Below, in pieces: positions 1-8,826 of a stretch of 64,000 nt of DNA; within the stretch, counting starts at the first letter, position 1, and every line of letters starts with the position of its first letter. Origin of the DNA: Bradyrhizobium sp. CCGE-LA001. Its GTDB lineage: Bacteria; Pseudomonadota; Alphaproteobacteria; Rhizobiales; Xanthobacteraceae. The notes below the pieces were generated by a model. It had not been told where the DNA came from, did no database searches, and saw only the letters and a program-made list of their open reading frames with translations. A program made the position numbers and the translations under genes. The stretch covers positions 3,589,501 through 3,653,500 of the forward strand of contig NZ_CP013949.1 in assembly GCF_000296215.2 (NCBI RefSeq). Reading direction: 5' to 3'.

Positions 1-1
1 G

Positions 2-415
2 ACGTTCCTGGTCTTCTTTGCCCAGCAGATGCTCGAATCCGTCGTGCGCCAGTCGGGTCGCCTCGTCATGACAGGGCAGGTTCGATCTGCGCAGATGAGT
101 CAGGCAGTTTTCAAGCAGAAGGTTTGCGACCAGATCGTGATCCTGTTCAATTGCAACGGCTTGATGGTCGATATGCAGGTTGCGACTTCATGGACCTCGG
201 CGAACACGGGAATCCCCAGCCTGACCTACGACGGCTCGGGCAAGGTCAGTAATACCTGGCAGTACAACTACGGCGATCGCGGCGATATCGTTGTGCTCCG
301 CGTCATGTATGAGTGGCCGGTCGTCCTCGGGCCGCTCGGTTTTAACCTCTCGAACCTCAGCAATGGCAATCGGCTGATCATGTCGACCGCCGCGTTCCAG
401 AACGAGCCATCATGA
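2..415 (+). CDS. TadE-like pilus assembly protein, 5'-truncated by the window edge
   Basis: The open frame is already running at base 2 (it reads TFLVFFAQQMLESVV), so the true start and the N-terminal membrane anchor lie before the window. The visible part has a hydrophobic start followed by a polar domain with beta-rich, aromatic stretches (TWQYNYGDRGDIVVLRVMYE), as in TadE pseudopilins of Flp/Tad pilus loci. The stop overlaps the next start (ATGA at 412-415), so the two are translationally coupled. The family call rests on the fold-like pattern and the neighbour, which has a clear TadE N-terminus. A generic pilus-assembly protein is the safe reading. Confidence 0.72.
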   Translation, partial: TFLVFFAQQMLESVVRQSGRLVMTGQVRSAQMSQAVFKQKVCDQIVILFNCNGLMVDMQVATSWTSANTGIPSLTYDGSGKVSNTWQYNYGDRGDIVVLRVMYEWPVVLGPLGFNLSNLSNGNRLIMSTAAFQNEPS

Positions 416-1068
416 TGATGTCCGCCCTATCGTCTCGCGCCCGGCACTTGTTCGCCGATAACCGCGCCGTCGCAGCGACGGAGTTCGCCATGGTGGTGCC
501 GTTCATGCTGGTGCTCTATGTCGGTGGCGTCGAGCTCGGCAACGGCCTGGCCATGAACGTCAAGGTCAGCTCGACCGCGCACAGCGTCGCCGACATGATC
601 ACGCAGAACACGGCTGTCACCACGTCTCAGATGGAAGGCATTCTCGCGGCGTCGAGCGCCATCATGGCTCCCTATCCGATCAAGAGCGGTAGCACCTCCT
701 TGATGACGATCACGGTCTCGGGCGTGTCGACCGACAGCAGCGGCAAAGCAACCGTGCAATGGAGCAAATCCACAAGCTCCTCCGGGGCGCGAGCCGTCGG
801 TCAACAGATGACCTTGTCGAACTTCACCGGGCCAAGCGGCACCAGCAACGCCAATATCTCACTGGTTCTGAGCGAGGTGTCCTACGACTATACGCCAAAT
901 CTGGGCTTCACCATCGCCGGGACCGTAAAGCTGTCGGACAGTTACTATTTATTCCCGCGCTGCTCGACGAACGGACCGGCTACCTCGAGCTTTCCCTATT
1001 ACGACGTGAAGTATCCGGCGACCTCCACCTGCACCTGCGTCCAGCACTTGCAGCAGAAGACCTGTTGA
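412..1068 (+). CDS. TadE/TadG family pilus assembly protein
   Basis: A 218-residue protein. Its N-terminus reads NRAVAATEFAMVVPFMLVLY: a short basic stretch, the TEFA segment that marks TadE-like domains (prepilin-peptidase-type Glu), then one membrane helix at about residues 24-45. The rest is a Ser/Thr/Gly-rich extracytoplasmic domain ending in a cysteine cluster (TCTCVQHLQQKTC) that could form disulphides. It overlaps the preceding gene by 4 bases and is the last gene of this operon, because the next gene is convergent. It probably works as a minor pilin in assembly of Flp/Tad adhesive pili. Three ATG codons are stacked at 412, 415 and 418 and the exact start among them is not decidable. 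Confidence 0.78.
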   Translation: MMMSALSSRARHLFADNRAVAATEFAMVVPFMLVLYVGGVELGNGLAMNVKVSSTAHSVADMITQNTAVTTSQMEGILAASSAIMAPYPIKSGSTSLMTITVSGVSTDSSGKATVQWSKSTSSSGARAVGQQMTLSNFTGPSGTSNANISLVLSEVSYDYTPNLGFTIAGTVKLSDSYYLFPRCSTNGPATSSFPYYDVKYPATSTCTCVQHLQQKTC

Positions 1069-1075
1069 TCCCAGG

Positions 1076-2551
1076 TTACAGCCGCAACACCTTGCCGGGA
1101 TTCATGATGTTCTGCGGATCGAGCGCGCGCTTGATGGTGCGCATGATGTCGAGTTCCGTCCTCGACCGATAGTGGCTGAGCTCGTCGAGCTTGTCGATGC
1201 CGATGCCGTGCTCCGCCGAGATCGAGCCGCCCATGGAGGTGATGAGGTCGTTCACGGCCCGCGTGATGGCGCCCTTGTATTGGGTCAACGTCTGCTGATC
1301 CATGCCTACCGGTCCCATGAACGAGAAATGCAGATTGCCGTCGCCGATGTGTCCAAGGGGGTAGGGGCGGATGGTCGGGAGAATGTCGAGTACGGCCTCA
1401 AGCCCCTTGTCGATGAAGGCAGGTATTTTGGAGATCGCGACCGAGACATCGTAGCTCAGTCCCGGCCCCTCGGCCCGCGAGGCCTCGGCGACGCCTTCGC
1501 GGATGCGCCACATGTTGCGCGACTGGCTGACCGTTTGTGCGATCGCGGCATCGAGCACGCGGCCGGCCTCGAGCTGATCGGCGAGGAACTGCTCCAGCTT
1601 CTCGGACATGCCCTCGGCCCCATCCCGGCGTGGCCGCGCAGACGACCATTCCAGCAGGAGATACCATGGCGTGTCCGCTGTCAGCGGATCCTGGGTGCCG
1701 GGAATGTGGCGCAGCACCATGTCGATGGCAGCGCGGCTCATCAGCTCGCAGGAGCCGACATTGTCCTCGGACGCCGCATGCGCTTCGGACAGGATCTCCA
1801 GGGCCGCGCGGGGATCACGGATCGCCAGCCACGCGGTGCTGACATCCTTCGGCGCCGGCCATAGCTTGAGCACGGCCTTGGTGATGACGCCCAGCGTGCC
1901 TTCGGCGCCCATGAAGAGGTGCTTGAGGTCGTAGCCGGTGTTGTCCTTCTTGAGCGCACGCAACCCGTCCCAGACATCGCCATTGGGCAGGACGACCTCG
2001 AGCCCCAGGACGAGGTTGCGCGCATTGCCATAACGCAGCACCTGCACGCCGCCAGCGTTGGTCGACAGATTGCCCCCGATCATGCAGGAGCCTTGCGCGC
2101 CCAGGCTGAGCGGCAGGAACCTGTCGTGCCCCGCCGCCGTCTCCTGGAGGGTCTGCAGCACGCAGCCGGCCTCGACCGTCATCGAATAGCCGACGGGATC
2201 GACCTCCAGCACGCGATTCATGCGGCCCAGCGACAACACGATGCCGGTATGCGCGGGCCAGGGCGTTGCCCCTCCCATCAGGCCGGTGTTGCCGCCCTGC
2301 GGCACGATGGCGATGCCGTGCTCATGGCAAAGCCGGACTACTCTCGACGCTTCTTCCGTGCTGCCAGGACGCACGACAGCTCCGGCACCGCCGACCAGCA
2401 ATCCCCGCCAATCCGTCACGAACGGCTGCTTGCCGTGCTCGTCCTCGATAATGCCCTTCTCGCCCACGATCGCGCGCAACGCATCGCGCAACTCGGCGGT
2501 CAAGGGAACGGTCGGGATGAGGGGGGCTGAGGACGGGAGGGCAGCCGGCAT
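1076..2551 (-). CDS. FAD-linked oxidase (D-lactate / D-2-hydroxyglutarate dehydrogenase type)
   Basis: A 491-residue flavoenzyme of the GlcD/D-2-hydroxyacid dehydrogenase family. The N-terminal FAD_binding_4 domain shows the PP-loop-like stretch IVPQGGNTGLMGGATP. The C-terminal FAD-oxidase domain shows LGHIGDGNLHFSF and SAEHGIGIDK, which hold the conserved His residues near the flavin and substrate. The start at 2551 is chosen over an upstream in-frame ATG at 2581 because AGAGGA sits a few bases before it. It faces the pilus genes and has its own promoter region upstream. The substrate is probably a short D-2-hydroxyacid (lactate, glycolate or 2-hydroxyglutarate). Sequence alone does not decide which. 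Confidence 0.9.
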   Translation of the reverse strand: MPAALPSSAPLIPTVPLTAELRDALRAIVGEKGIIEDEHGKQPFVTDWRGLLVGGAGAVVRPGSTEEASRVVRLCHEHGIAIVPQGGNTGLMGGATPWPAHTGIVLSLGRMNRVLEVDPVGYSMTVEAGCVLQTLQETAAGHDRFLPLSLGAQGSCMIGGNLSTNAGGVQVLRYGNARNLVLGLEVVLPNGDVWDGLRALKKDNTGYDLKHLFMGAEGTLGVITKAVLKLWPAPKDVSTAWLAIRDPRAALEILSEAHAASEDNVGSCELMSRAAIDMVLRHIPGTQDPLTADTPWYLLLEWSSARPRRDGAEGMSEKLEQFLADQLEAGRVLDAAIAQTVSQSRNMWRIREGVAEASRAEGPGLSYDVSVAISKIPAFIDKGLEAVLDILPTIRPYPLGHIGDGNLHFSFMGPVGMDQQTLTQYKGAITRAVNDLITSMGGSISAEHGIGIDKLDELSHYRSRTELDIMRTIKRALDPQNIMNPGKVLRL

Positions 2552-2724
2552 GTGTTTCCTCTGGCGCATCTTGGTGTGCACTGCGCACGTGACGTGCTCA
2601 GGACATTGTCCACGTTTGCGGGGAGGAGTCTAACGGGAATGTGGCGCGCAAAGGCTCCACTGCATCTAGTGGATGGCGACGCCGCCGGGCTCGGCGTCGC
2701 GCACGATCGGATACTAATCCGGCC

Positions 2725-4014
2725 TCACGCCGCAGCCGTCTGTAGTTTGGGTTGCCTTGACAATGCCAGCACGATCAGCGCGGCGAACACGCACAGCGCA
2801 CCGGCGATGAAGAAGGCGGGCAGATAGCTCTGATAGACCGTCCGCGAGAAGCCGGCGCCGAAGGCGGCCGCCCCGGCACCGAGCTGGTGGCCGGCAAAGA
2901 TCCAGCCGAACACCAGATTGGCGCGCTCGGGTCCGAACTTCTGGGCCGTGAGCCGCACCGTCGGCGGCACCGTGGCGATCCAGTCGAGCCCGTAGAACAT
3001 CGCGAAGAGCGAGAGACCGTAGAACGAAAAGTCGCTGAAGGGCAGGAAGATCAGCGAGAGCCCGCGCAGGCCGTAGTACCAGAACAGCAGCCAGCGATTG
3101 TCGTAGCGGTCCGACAGCCAGCCCGACATGATCGTGCCGAAGAAGTCGAAGATGCCCATTGCCGCCAGCAGGCTCGCCGCCTGCACCTGCGGAATGCCGA
3201 AATCGAGACACATCGGGATCAAGTGCACCTGGACGAGGCCGTTGGTCGAAGCGCCGCAGACGAAGAAGGTCGCAAACAGGATCCAGAACGCGGTCGACTT
3301 CGAGGCATCGCGCAACGTGCCGAGCGCCACGCCCGTGATTGAGCCGTGGCTGGCGGGCGGGGCGGGCAGGGGCGCGGTGCCCTCGTCACCGAACGGCCGC
3401 AGGCCGACATCGCTCGGTCGGTCACACATCGCGAGCACCACCGCCAGCGACGAGATCACGAGCATGATGCAGACCAGGCCGAGCGCGAGGCGCCAGCCAT
3501 AGCGTTCGGTAAGGCTCGCCAAGAGCGGCAGGAACACGAGCTGGCCGGTGGCGACGCTCGCGGTCATGATGCCGACCACGAGACCGCGCCTGGCCGCGAA
3601 CCAGCGCGTGGCAATGGTCGCGCCGAGCACGAGCGCGGTCATGCCGGTGCCGATGCCGATCACCACACCCCAGAGGGCGATGAGCTGCCAGACCTCGGTC
3701 ATGCCGAGCGAGAGCACGAGCGCCGAGACCACGATGAGCTGGGCGGCCAACGTGACGTTGCGCAGGCCATAGCGGTTGAGCAGGGCGGCCGCGAACGGCG
3801 CCATCAGCCCGAACAGGATGAAGCGGATCGACAGCGCGGACGAGATCTCCGCCGTGCTCCAGCCGAATTCCTTTTGGAGGGGAACGATGAATACGCCGGG
3901 CGCACCGACCGTGCCGGCGCTGATCAGCGCGGCGAGGAAGGTGACGCCGACCATCACCCAGCCGTAGTGGATGTTGCGGCGGGAAAGCGCTGCCGCGAGC
4001 CAGTTCGAGATCAT
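2725..4014 (-). CDS. MFS transporter
   Basis: A 429-residue polytopic protein with about 12 hydrophobic segments. The first half has the loop motif SIRFILFGLMAPFAAALLNRYG and the second half the matching GWLSDRYDNRWLLFW, both MFS loop 2-3 type signatures. It resembles the oxalate/formate-antiporter-like or monocarboxylate branch of the superfamily. A GAGG ribosome-binding site precedes the ATG. It lies downstream of a thiolase gene on the same strand with about 110 bases between them, so co-regulation is possible but not shown. The substrate is unknown; an organic acid would fit the neighbours. In the 2582-2724 gap two small inverted repeats (2656-2671 and 2676-2700) can be seen, without a T-run. 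Confidence 0.9.
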   Translation of the reverse strand: MISNWLAAALSRRNIHYGWVMVGVTFLAALISAGTVGAPGVFIVPLQKEFGWSTAEISSALSIRFILFGLMAPFAAALLNRYGLRNVTLAAQLIVVSALVLSLGMTEVWQLIALWGVVIGIGTGMTALVLGATIATRWFAARRGLVVGIMTASVATGQLVFLPLLASLTERYGWRLALGLVCIMLVISSLAVVLAMCDRPSDVGLRPFGDEGTAPLPAPPASHGSITGVALGTLRDASKSTAFWILFATFFVCGASTNGLVQVHLIPMCLDFGIPQVQAASLLAAMGIFDFFGTIMSGWLSDRYDNRWLLFWYYGLRGLSLIFLPFSDFSFYGLSLFAMFYGLDWIATVPPTVRLTAQKFGPERANLVFGWIFAGHQLGAGAAAFGAGFSRTVYQSYLPAFFIAGALCVFAALIVLALSRQPKLQTAAA

Positions 4015-4125
4015 TGGGCCTCGGTATCGATGGCAGGTCGCAAGAGACCCGCCTCAGTTTGCAAGATGACACGGGACGTGTCTGTCGCAAATGACAGAGT
4101 TCCCTCGTTTACGGACTTTCTCGCG

Positions 4126-5322
4126 TCAGTGCGCCGGCCGCTCCACCGCGATGGCGGTGGCTTCGCCGCCACCGATGCAGAGCGCCGCGACGCCACGCCT
4201 GAGGTTCTGCGCCTCGAGCGCATGCAGCAGCGTCACGATCAGTCGTGCGCCGGTCGCGCCGATGGGATGGCCGAGCGCGCAGGCGCCGCCATTGACGTTC
4301 AGCTTTTCGCGGGGGATGCCGAGGTCACGCTGCGCCGCCATCGCCACGACGGCGAAGGCCTCGTTGATCTCGAACAGGTCAACATCGGAGGCAGCCCAGC
4401 CGACCTTGTCGAGCAGCTTGCGGATCGCCGGAATCGGCGCCGTGGTGAACCATTGCGGCTCCTGGCTGTGCGTGGAGTGGCCCTTGATCTCGGCCAGAAC
4501 CGGCAGCCCGCCGCGGTCGGCGAGCGAGCGTCTGGTCAGCACCAGCGCCGCGGCGCCGTCGGCATTGGCGGAGGAGGCGGCCGGCGTGATGGTGCCATTG
4601 GCACGGAATGCCGGCTTGAGACCGGGAATCTTCGCCGGCTCGACCTTGAAGGGATGCTCGTCATTGGTGATGACGCGGGGACCTGCTTTCTCCGTCAGCG
4701 TGATCGGGGCGATCTCGGCCTTGAACACGCCGTCCTCGACGGCCTTGCGCGCGCGGCTGAGTGTCTCCATCGCATAGGCGTCCTGGTCCTTGCGCGTGAA
4801 CTGGTAGGCTTCCGCGGTCGCCTCGCCGAAATCGCCCATCGAGCGCCCGGTCTCGTAGGCGTCCTCCAGCCCGTCCATCATCATGTGGTCGATGATGCGG
4901 TCGTGGCCGGCGCGATAGCCGCCGCGTGCCTTCGCGAGCAGGTAGGGCGCGTTGCTCATGCTCTCCATGCCGCCGGACACGACGATCTGTGCAGATCCCG
5001 CGCGAATGATGTCGTGCGCCAGCATAGTCGCCTTCATGCCGGAGCCGCAGACCTTGTTGACGGTGGTCGCACCCGTGGCATCGGGCAGGCCCGCCGCGCG
5101 CGCCGCCTGGCGCGCCGGTGCCTGGCCCTGGCCGGCCGGCAGCACGCAGCCCATGAAGACCTCGTCGATTTTCTCTGGCGCAAGCTTGGCGCGCTCCAGC
5201 GCCGCGCTGATCACGTGAGAGCCGAGCTTGTGCGCGGGGAGCGGCGACAGCTCGCCCATGAAGCGGCCGAGCGGGGTGCGGGCTGCGGAGACGATGACGA
5301 CGGGATCGGCGGTTTCGGCCAT
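4126..5322 (-). CDS. Acetyl-CoA C-acetyltransferase (thiolase)
   Basis: About 398 residues, the usual thiolase length. It carries the acylated-Cys motif NKVCGSGMKA (active Cys near residue 90), the NEAFAVVAMAA motif, the GGACALGHPIGATGAR histidine loop, and the C-terminal CIGGGEATA with the second active Cys. It condenses or cleaves acyl-CoA and acetyl-CoA. The start at 5322 is preferred over ATG codons further upstream: it gives the standard N-terminus VVIVSAARTPLGRF, and GGAGT precedes it. A perfect 12-base palindrome lies 37 bases upstream. The gene is probably part of the acyl-CoA degradation regulon formed with the enoyl-CoA hydratase and thioesterase next door. Confidence 0.93.
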   Translation of the reverse strand: MAETADPVVIVSAARTPLGRFMGELSPLPAHKLGSHVISAALERAKLAPEKIDEVFMGCVLPAGQGQAPARQAARAAGLPDATGATTVNKVCGSGMKATMLAHDIIRAGSAQIVVSGGMESMSNAPYLLAKARGGYRAGHDRIIDHMMMDGLEDAYETGRSMGDFGEATAEAYQFTRKDQDAYAMETLSRARKAVEDGVFKAEIAPITLTEKAGPRVITNDEHPFKVEPAKIPGLKPAFRANGTITPAASSANADGAAALVLTRRSLADRGGLPVLAEIKGHSTHSQEPQWFTTAPIPAIRKLLDKVGWAASDVDLFEINEAFAVVAMAAQRDLGIPREKLNVNGGACALGHPIGATGARLIVTLLHALEAQNLRRGVAALCIGGGEATAIAVERPAH

Positions 5323-5358
5323 GACGGGACTCCGTGCGGTAACGAATAAGATTATGGT

Positions 5359-5370
5359 CATCATATGATG
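5359..5370. promoter_or_regulatory. 12-bp perfect palindrome upstream of the thiolase gene
   Basis: CATCATATGATG is a perfect palindrome in an AT-richer patch 37 bases before the thiolase start codon on the minus strand. Its core half-site (ATCATA/TATGAT) also occurs, in the opposite arrangement, in the palindrome at 6537-6554. A shared regulator, possibly the TetR protein at 7167, is an inference. Confidence 0.4.
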
Positions 5371-5497
5371 CGGCGCAAAAAATGCAACCACGCTCGGGAT
5401 GAGAAAATGTCGTGGGTCGGATGAGATTTGTTCGTTCTATTGAGGAGGTGGGCAAATGGGCCGCTCCTGTGGGTACAACCGTCGTCCCACACGACCC

Positions 5498-5600
5498 TGT
5501 CATTGCCCGCGAGGCGGGCAATCCAGGATTCCAGAGGCCGTCGTGTTTAAGCCGAGAAGCCGCGGCGTACTGGATGCCCCGGTCAAGCCGGGGCATGACA
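5498..5600. repeat. Intergenic palindromic repeat (REP-like), family A
   Basis: Two short GC-rich palindromes flank a roughly 50-base core: one built on tgtcattgcccgc...gcgggcaatcca, the other on actggatgccccggtcaagc...ggcatgaca. The same arrangement recurs at 16939, 22729, 33003 and 44999 in this window. It fills most of the 321-base gap between the thiolase and the hydratase. No gene is seen inside. Confidence 0.75.
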
Positions 5601-5643
5601 CCTTTCGCTCGGAGGGCGCCCCATTGGCGCAGAGGCGATAGGC

Positions 5644-6414
5644 CTACCGTTTCCTGTTCACGAACGCCTGCATCAGCCGTGTCGGCTCGTCCGTCAGGAA
5701 CGACTCGCCGAATACCTTGACGCTCAAATTCACCGACTCCGTCAGCGGCAATTCCTCCCATTGCCGCAGCAGCGCTTTCTGCGAGCGCAGCGCCTCGGGC
5801 CCGCATGCGAGCAGCGCGTTCACGACATGCTCGACCTCGGCATCGAGTCCGCCTTCCGGCGCGACCTTGTCGACCAGTCCCCAGGCCAGCGCCGTCGGTG
5901 CATCGATGTTCTCCGCGGTCATCACCAGCCAGCGGGCACGGGCCCAGCCGATCAGGCGCGGCAAGAGCGCGGCGTGGATCACCGAGGGGATGCCGACCCG
6001 GACCTCCGGCATGCCGAAATGCGCATCGTGTGCGGCAATGCGGAAGTCGCAGGCGGCGGCGACCTCCAGGCCGCCGCCGAGGCACCAGCCCGGCATGCGG
6101 GCGATGACGGGGGCGGGGAATTGGCGCACGGCTTCGCAGAGATCGCGCAGGCGGCTGATGAAGGCCTCGGCTGATCTTTGGTCGAGCTTGGCCATCTCCT
6201 TGATATCGGCACCGCCGATCATGCTCTTCTCGCTCTGGCCGCGCAGCACGACGATGCGGATGCTTCGGTCAGATGCGAGCTGCTCGAGGCCTTCGCGCAC
6301 TGCATCGGTGACGGGCGAGCCGAGAATGTTGAGCGAGCCGGCATTGCAGATCGCGACATGAACGACGCCGCGGTCATCACGCGTGATGCCGCAGTGTTGA
6401 TTGAGCATTTCCAT
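5644..6414 (-). CDS. Enoyl-CoA hydratase/isomerase family protein
   Basis: About 256 residues with crotonase-fold signatures: the oxyanion-hole stretch GADIKEMAKL, then PGWCLGGGLEVAAACDFRIAA with the second oxyanion glycine, then FGMPEVRVGIPSVIHAALLPRLIG carrying the catalytic-region Glu. The likely start is 6414 (MEML...), which gives a family-length protein. An open frame continues upstream to 6552 but has no coding character there. It is divergent from the thioesterase at 6567, with a perfect inverted repeat between the two. It is the only crotonase close to the valine cluster besides the HIBCH gene, so it could act as a methacrylyl-CoA hydratase, but that is inference. Confidence 0.9.
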   Translation of the reverse strand: MEMLNQHCGITRDDRGVVHVAICNAGSLNILGSPVTDAVREGLEQLASDRSIRIVVLRGQSEKSMIGGADIKEMAKLDQRSAEAFISRLRDLCEAVRQFPAPVIARMPGWCLGGGLEVAAACDFRIAAHDAHFGMPEVRVGIPSVIHAALLPRLIGWARARWLVMTAENIDAPTALAWGLVDKVAPEGGLDAEVEHVVNALLACGPEALRSQKALLRQWEELPLTESVNLSVKVFGESFLTDEPTRLMQAFVNRKR

Positions 6415-6536
6415 CGTTTGATCTCGAAAGATTGGTGGTTTCGGGACGCCTATGGATGTCCGGATCACTTCCGGTCTGAACGGGCCGCTTGTCAAGCGGG
6501 CGGCGACGGAGTTGCCAGCCTGAAATCCGTGACATA

Positions 6537-6554
6537 GTATGATGTATATCATAC
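6537..6554. promoter_or_regulatory. Perfect inverted repeat between hydratase and thioesterase genes (probable operator)
   Basis: GTATGATGTATATCATAC has 7-base perfect arms (GTATGAT/ATCATAC) around a 4-base centre. It sits 13 bases before the thioesterase ATG, in the divergent control region of the two genes. Size and symmetry suit a TetR-type dimer, and a TetR gene lies just downstream at 7167. The pairing with that regulator is an inference. Confidence 0.6.
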
Positions 6555-6566
6555 AAAGAGGCCGCC

Positions 6567-7097
6567 ATGACCGGATCCGATCGACTGAATCTGTTTTCGC
6601 CCGAACAGCGCCGCGAGCGCGTGGTGGACTGGCAGGTGCCCGCGCCGGTCGCGAAAGTGGCGATGGGCCTGTCGGGCATGGACGCCATGCTGGGCATTCG
6701 CGACGGCCGGCTGCCGCCGCCCCCTTTCGCGAAGGTGATCGGGTTCACCATGGCCGTGGTCGAGCCGGGCCGGATTGTCATGGAACTGGAGCCGCGCGAG
6801 GATCTCGAGAACACCATCGGCCTCCTGCACGGGGCGACGGCGGCGGCGCTGATCGATACCGCGATGGGATGCGCTATCTCGACCCGGTTGGAAGCAGGGC
6901 AATCGTCCGTGACGCTCGACCTGAAGATGACCTTCCTGCGTCCGCTCTCGGTCCGCTCGGGGTTGATCTCGGCCGAGGGCAAGGTGATCAAGCTGGGACG
7001 CCAGACCAGCTATACCGAAGGCTTTGTGCGCGACGGCAAAGGCGCGCTCGCGGTCCATGCAACTGCAACCTTCTCGATGATCGGCGCAACAACTTGA
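6567..7097 (+). CDS. PaaI-type hotdog thioesterase
   Basis: A 176-residue protein with the PaaI/4HBT hotdog pattern: LLHGATAAALIDTAMGCAI provides the HG..A...D catalytic segment (Asp near residue 98), and VTLDLKMTFLRPLSVRSG forms the following strands. It should hydrolyse short or aromatic acyl-CoA esters and so relieve CoA trapping. It starts 13 bases after an operator-like inverted repeat and is followed 69 bases later by a TetR gene on the same strand. That arrangement suggests a small regulated operon. A TTGACA hexamer lies at its 3' end (7094-7099) and could start transcription of the TetR gene, but no good -10 is visible. Confidence 0.88.
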   Translation: MTGSDRLNLFSPEQRRERVVDWQVPAPVAKVAMGLSGMDAMLGIRDGRLPPPPFAKVIGFTMAVVEPGRIVMELEPREDLENTIGLLHGATAAALIDTAMGCAISTRLEAGQSSVTLDLKMTFLRPLSVRSGLISAEGKVIKLGRQTSYTEGFVRDGKGALAVHATATFSMIGATT

Positions 7098-7166
7098 CAT
7101 GATTTAATTCACCGTCTGGTCCATTTCTGTGTTATGAGATGATCTCCGACATCCAATGAGATCCGT

Positions 7167-7781
7167 ATGCGCTATTCCCGGGAACACAAGCAGGAAACCC
7201 ACGACCGCATCGTGAAGAAGGCCTCAGTGCGGTTGCGCGAAAAGGGCGCCCACGGCATCGGCGTCGCCGACCTCATGAAGGAGGCGGGCCTGACCCATGG
7301 CGGCTTCTACGCGCATTTCGATTCCCGCGAGGCGCTGGTGATCGAGGCTTTCGCCTACGCCATGGATCGCTCCATGGACCATTGGCGCAAGCTCACCGGT
7401 GAGGCCGCGCCCGAAAAGCGGCTGGCCCTGGTCGCGGAGAGCTATCTCTCCGCGCTCCATCGCGACAATCCCGGCCATGGTTGCTCGATTCCCGCTCTCG
7501 GCGCGGAGATCGCGCGCGAAAGCCCGAAGACGCGCAAGGCCTTTGCCGGCAAGCTCGACGAGATGATCGAGATGATGACCGACTACATTCCCAACCTGCC
7601 GCGCAAGGCGGCACGCAAGCAGGCGATCGCGACATTGGCGACGATGGCCGGCACCATGCTGCTGGCGCGCATCGCCGGCTCCAGCGAGCTGTCGGACGAG
7701 GTGCTGAAGGCCGGCCGGGACAGTGCGCTCGAGGGTGCGAAGCGCGAGCCGAAGGTTGCAGCGAAGAAGACGAAGACCTAG
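7167..7781 (+). CDS. TetR/AcrR family transcriptional regulator
   Basis: A 204-residue regulator. The N-terminal helix-turn-helix spans about residues 8-55 (VADLMKEAGLTHGGFYAHF), with the KEAGLTHGGFYAHF recognition segment of the YxiL/AcuR-like TetR branch. The C-terminal half is a ligand-binding domain typical of TetR_C, and the tail is Lys-rich. It probably senses an acyl-CoA or related effector and controls the adjacent hydratase and thioesterase genes through the inverted repeat at 6537. The start is the first ATG of the frame, preceded by a weak GAGATC. Confidence 0.92.
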   Translation: MRYSREHKQETHDRIVKKASVRLREKGAHGIGVADLMKEAGLTHGGFYAHFDSREALVIEAFAYAMDRSMDHWRKLTGEAAPEKRLALVAESYLSALHRDNPGHGCSIPALGAEIARESPKTRKAFAGKLDEMIEMMTDYIPNLPRKAARKQAIATLATMAGTMLLARIAGSSELSDEVLKAGRDSALEGAKREPKVAAKKTKT

Positions 7782-7815
7782 GCGAGATGCCGTCGGGTGG
7801 GCAAAGCGGAGCGGT

Positions 7816-8724
7816 TTACCGCCCCGCAAACAGCGCCCGTTCGCGGTCCACAATCTCGCCGATATAATCTGCCACCGCCCGGATCCGCGCGAGATCCTTG
7901 CTGTCGGCGTGCATCAGCATCCAGAACGTCCGCGTGATCGAGATCTCCTCCGGCAGCACCGCCACGAGCTGCGGATAGTCGCTCGCCATGAAATGCGGCA
8001 GCACCGCAATGCCGAAGCCGGAGAGCGTGGCATTGAGCTGCGCGATCAAATTGGCGCTGCGGAAGCGCGCGGAGATCTTCGGCGACACCTGCGGCAGATA
8101 GTCGAGCTCCGGCGTGAACAGCAGCTCCTCGATATAACCGACGAAGCGGTGCTGCGGCAGGTCCTGCCGGGACGCGATTTTTGGAAAGCGGTCGAGATAG
8201 GTGGGAGCGGCGTACAGCCCGAGGCGGTAGTCGAGCAGCTTGCGGCCAACGATACGGCCTTCCTTCGGCATGGTCAGGCTGATCGCGATGTCGGCCTCGC
8301 GCTTGGAGAGGCTGAACAGCCGCGCGGTCGCCACGAGTTGCAGGTCGAGATCGGGATAGCGGTCGGCGAAGGGAGCGAGCCGTGGCGCCAGGAAGGCAGT
8401 GCCGAACCCGTCGGGTGCGCCGATCCGCACCGTCCCGGTCAACCGCGCCACGGAGCCGCCGACCTGCTCCTGGTTGGCGACGATGGTCGATTCCATCGCT
8501 TCCGCGCTGTCGGCGACCCGCTGCCCGGCCTCGGTGAGGAGATAGCCGGTCTTGCGCCGGTCAAACAGCTTGGCAGACAGGTGCTTCTCCAGCCGATCGA
8601 CGCGGCGGATCACCGTGGCATGGTCCACGCCGAGCTGTTTTGCCGCAGCCGACACCGACCCGCCCCGCACGATGGCCAGCACGAAGCGAAAGTCGTCCCA
8701 GTCGATGCTACCTTGATCTAGCAT
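7816..8724 (-). CDS. LysR family transcriptional regulator
   Basis: A 302-residue LysR-type protein. The N-terminal winged HTH covers about residues 5-65 (DDFRFVLAIVRGGSVSAAAKQLGVDHATVIRRV), followed by a linker helix and a type-2 periplasmic-binding effector domain. The start at 8724 gives the standard length; the frame is open further upstream. It is divergent from mmsA with about 100 bases between them, which is the classical arrangement for a LysR activator of the neighbouring operon. A small inverted pair GCAC...GTGC (8729-8743) next to its start could be part of the binding site. The effector is unknown. Confidence 0.92.
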   Translation of the reverse strand: MLDQGSIDWDDFRFVLAIVRGGSVSAAAKQLGVDHATVIRRVDRLEKHLSAKLFDRRKTGYLLTEAGQRVADSAEAMESTIVANQEQVGGSVARLTGTVRIGAPDGFGTAFLAPRLAPFADRYPDLDLQLVATARLFSLSKREADIAISLTMPKEGRIVGRKLLDYRLGLYAAPTYLDRFPKIASRQDLPQHRFVGYIEELLFTPELDYLPQVSPKISARFRSANLIAQLNATLSGFGIAVLPHFMASDYPQLVAVLPEEISITRTFWMLMHADSKDLARIRAVADYIGEIVDRERALFAGR

Positions 8725-8826
8725 TTTCGCACATCTATGGTGCAATATCTCAGACTTGAATCCCAATAAATGCAGGTCGATAGGATTTGTCAAAGCGTTC
8801 ACGCTCGGCCTCAAGGAGATCATTTG

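Noticed and set aside
3346..5349. A 667-codon open frame opposite the MFS carrier and thiolase genes.
   Set aside because: It lies antisense to two clear gene families; its Arg/His/Gln-rich composition is a product of GC-rich codon bias.
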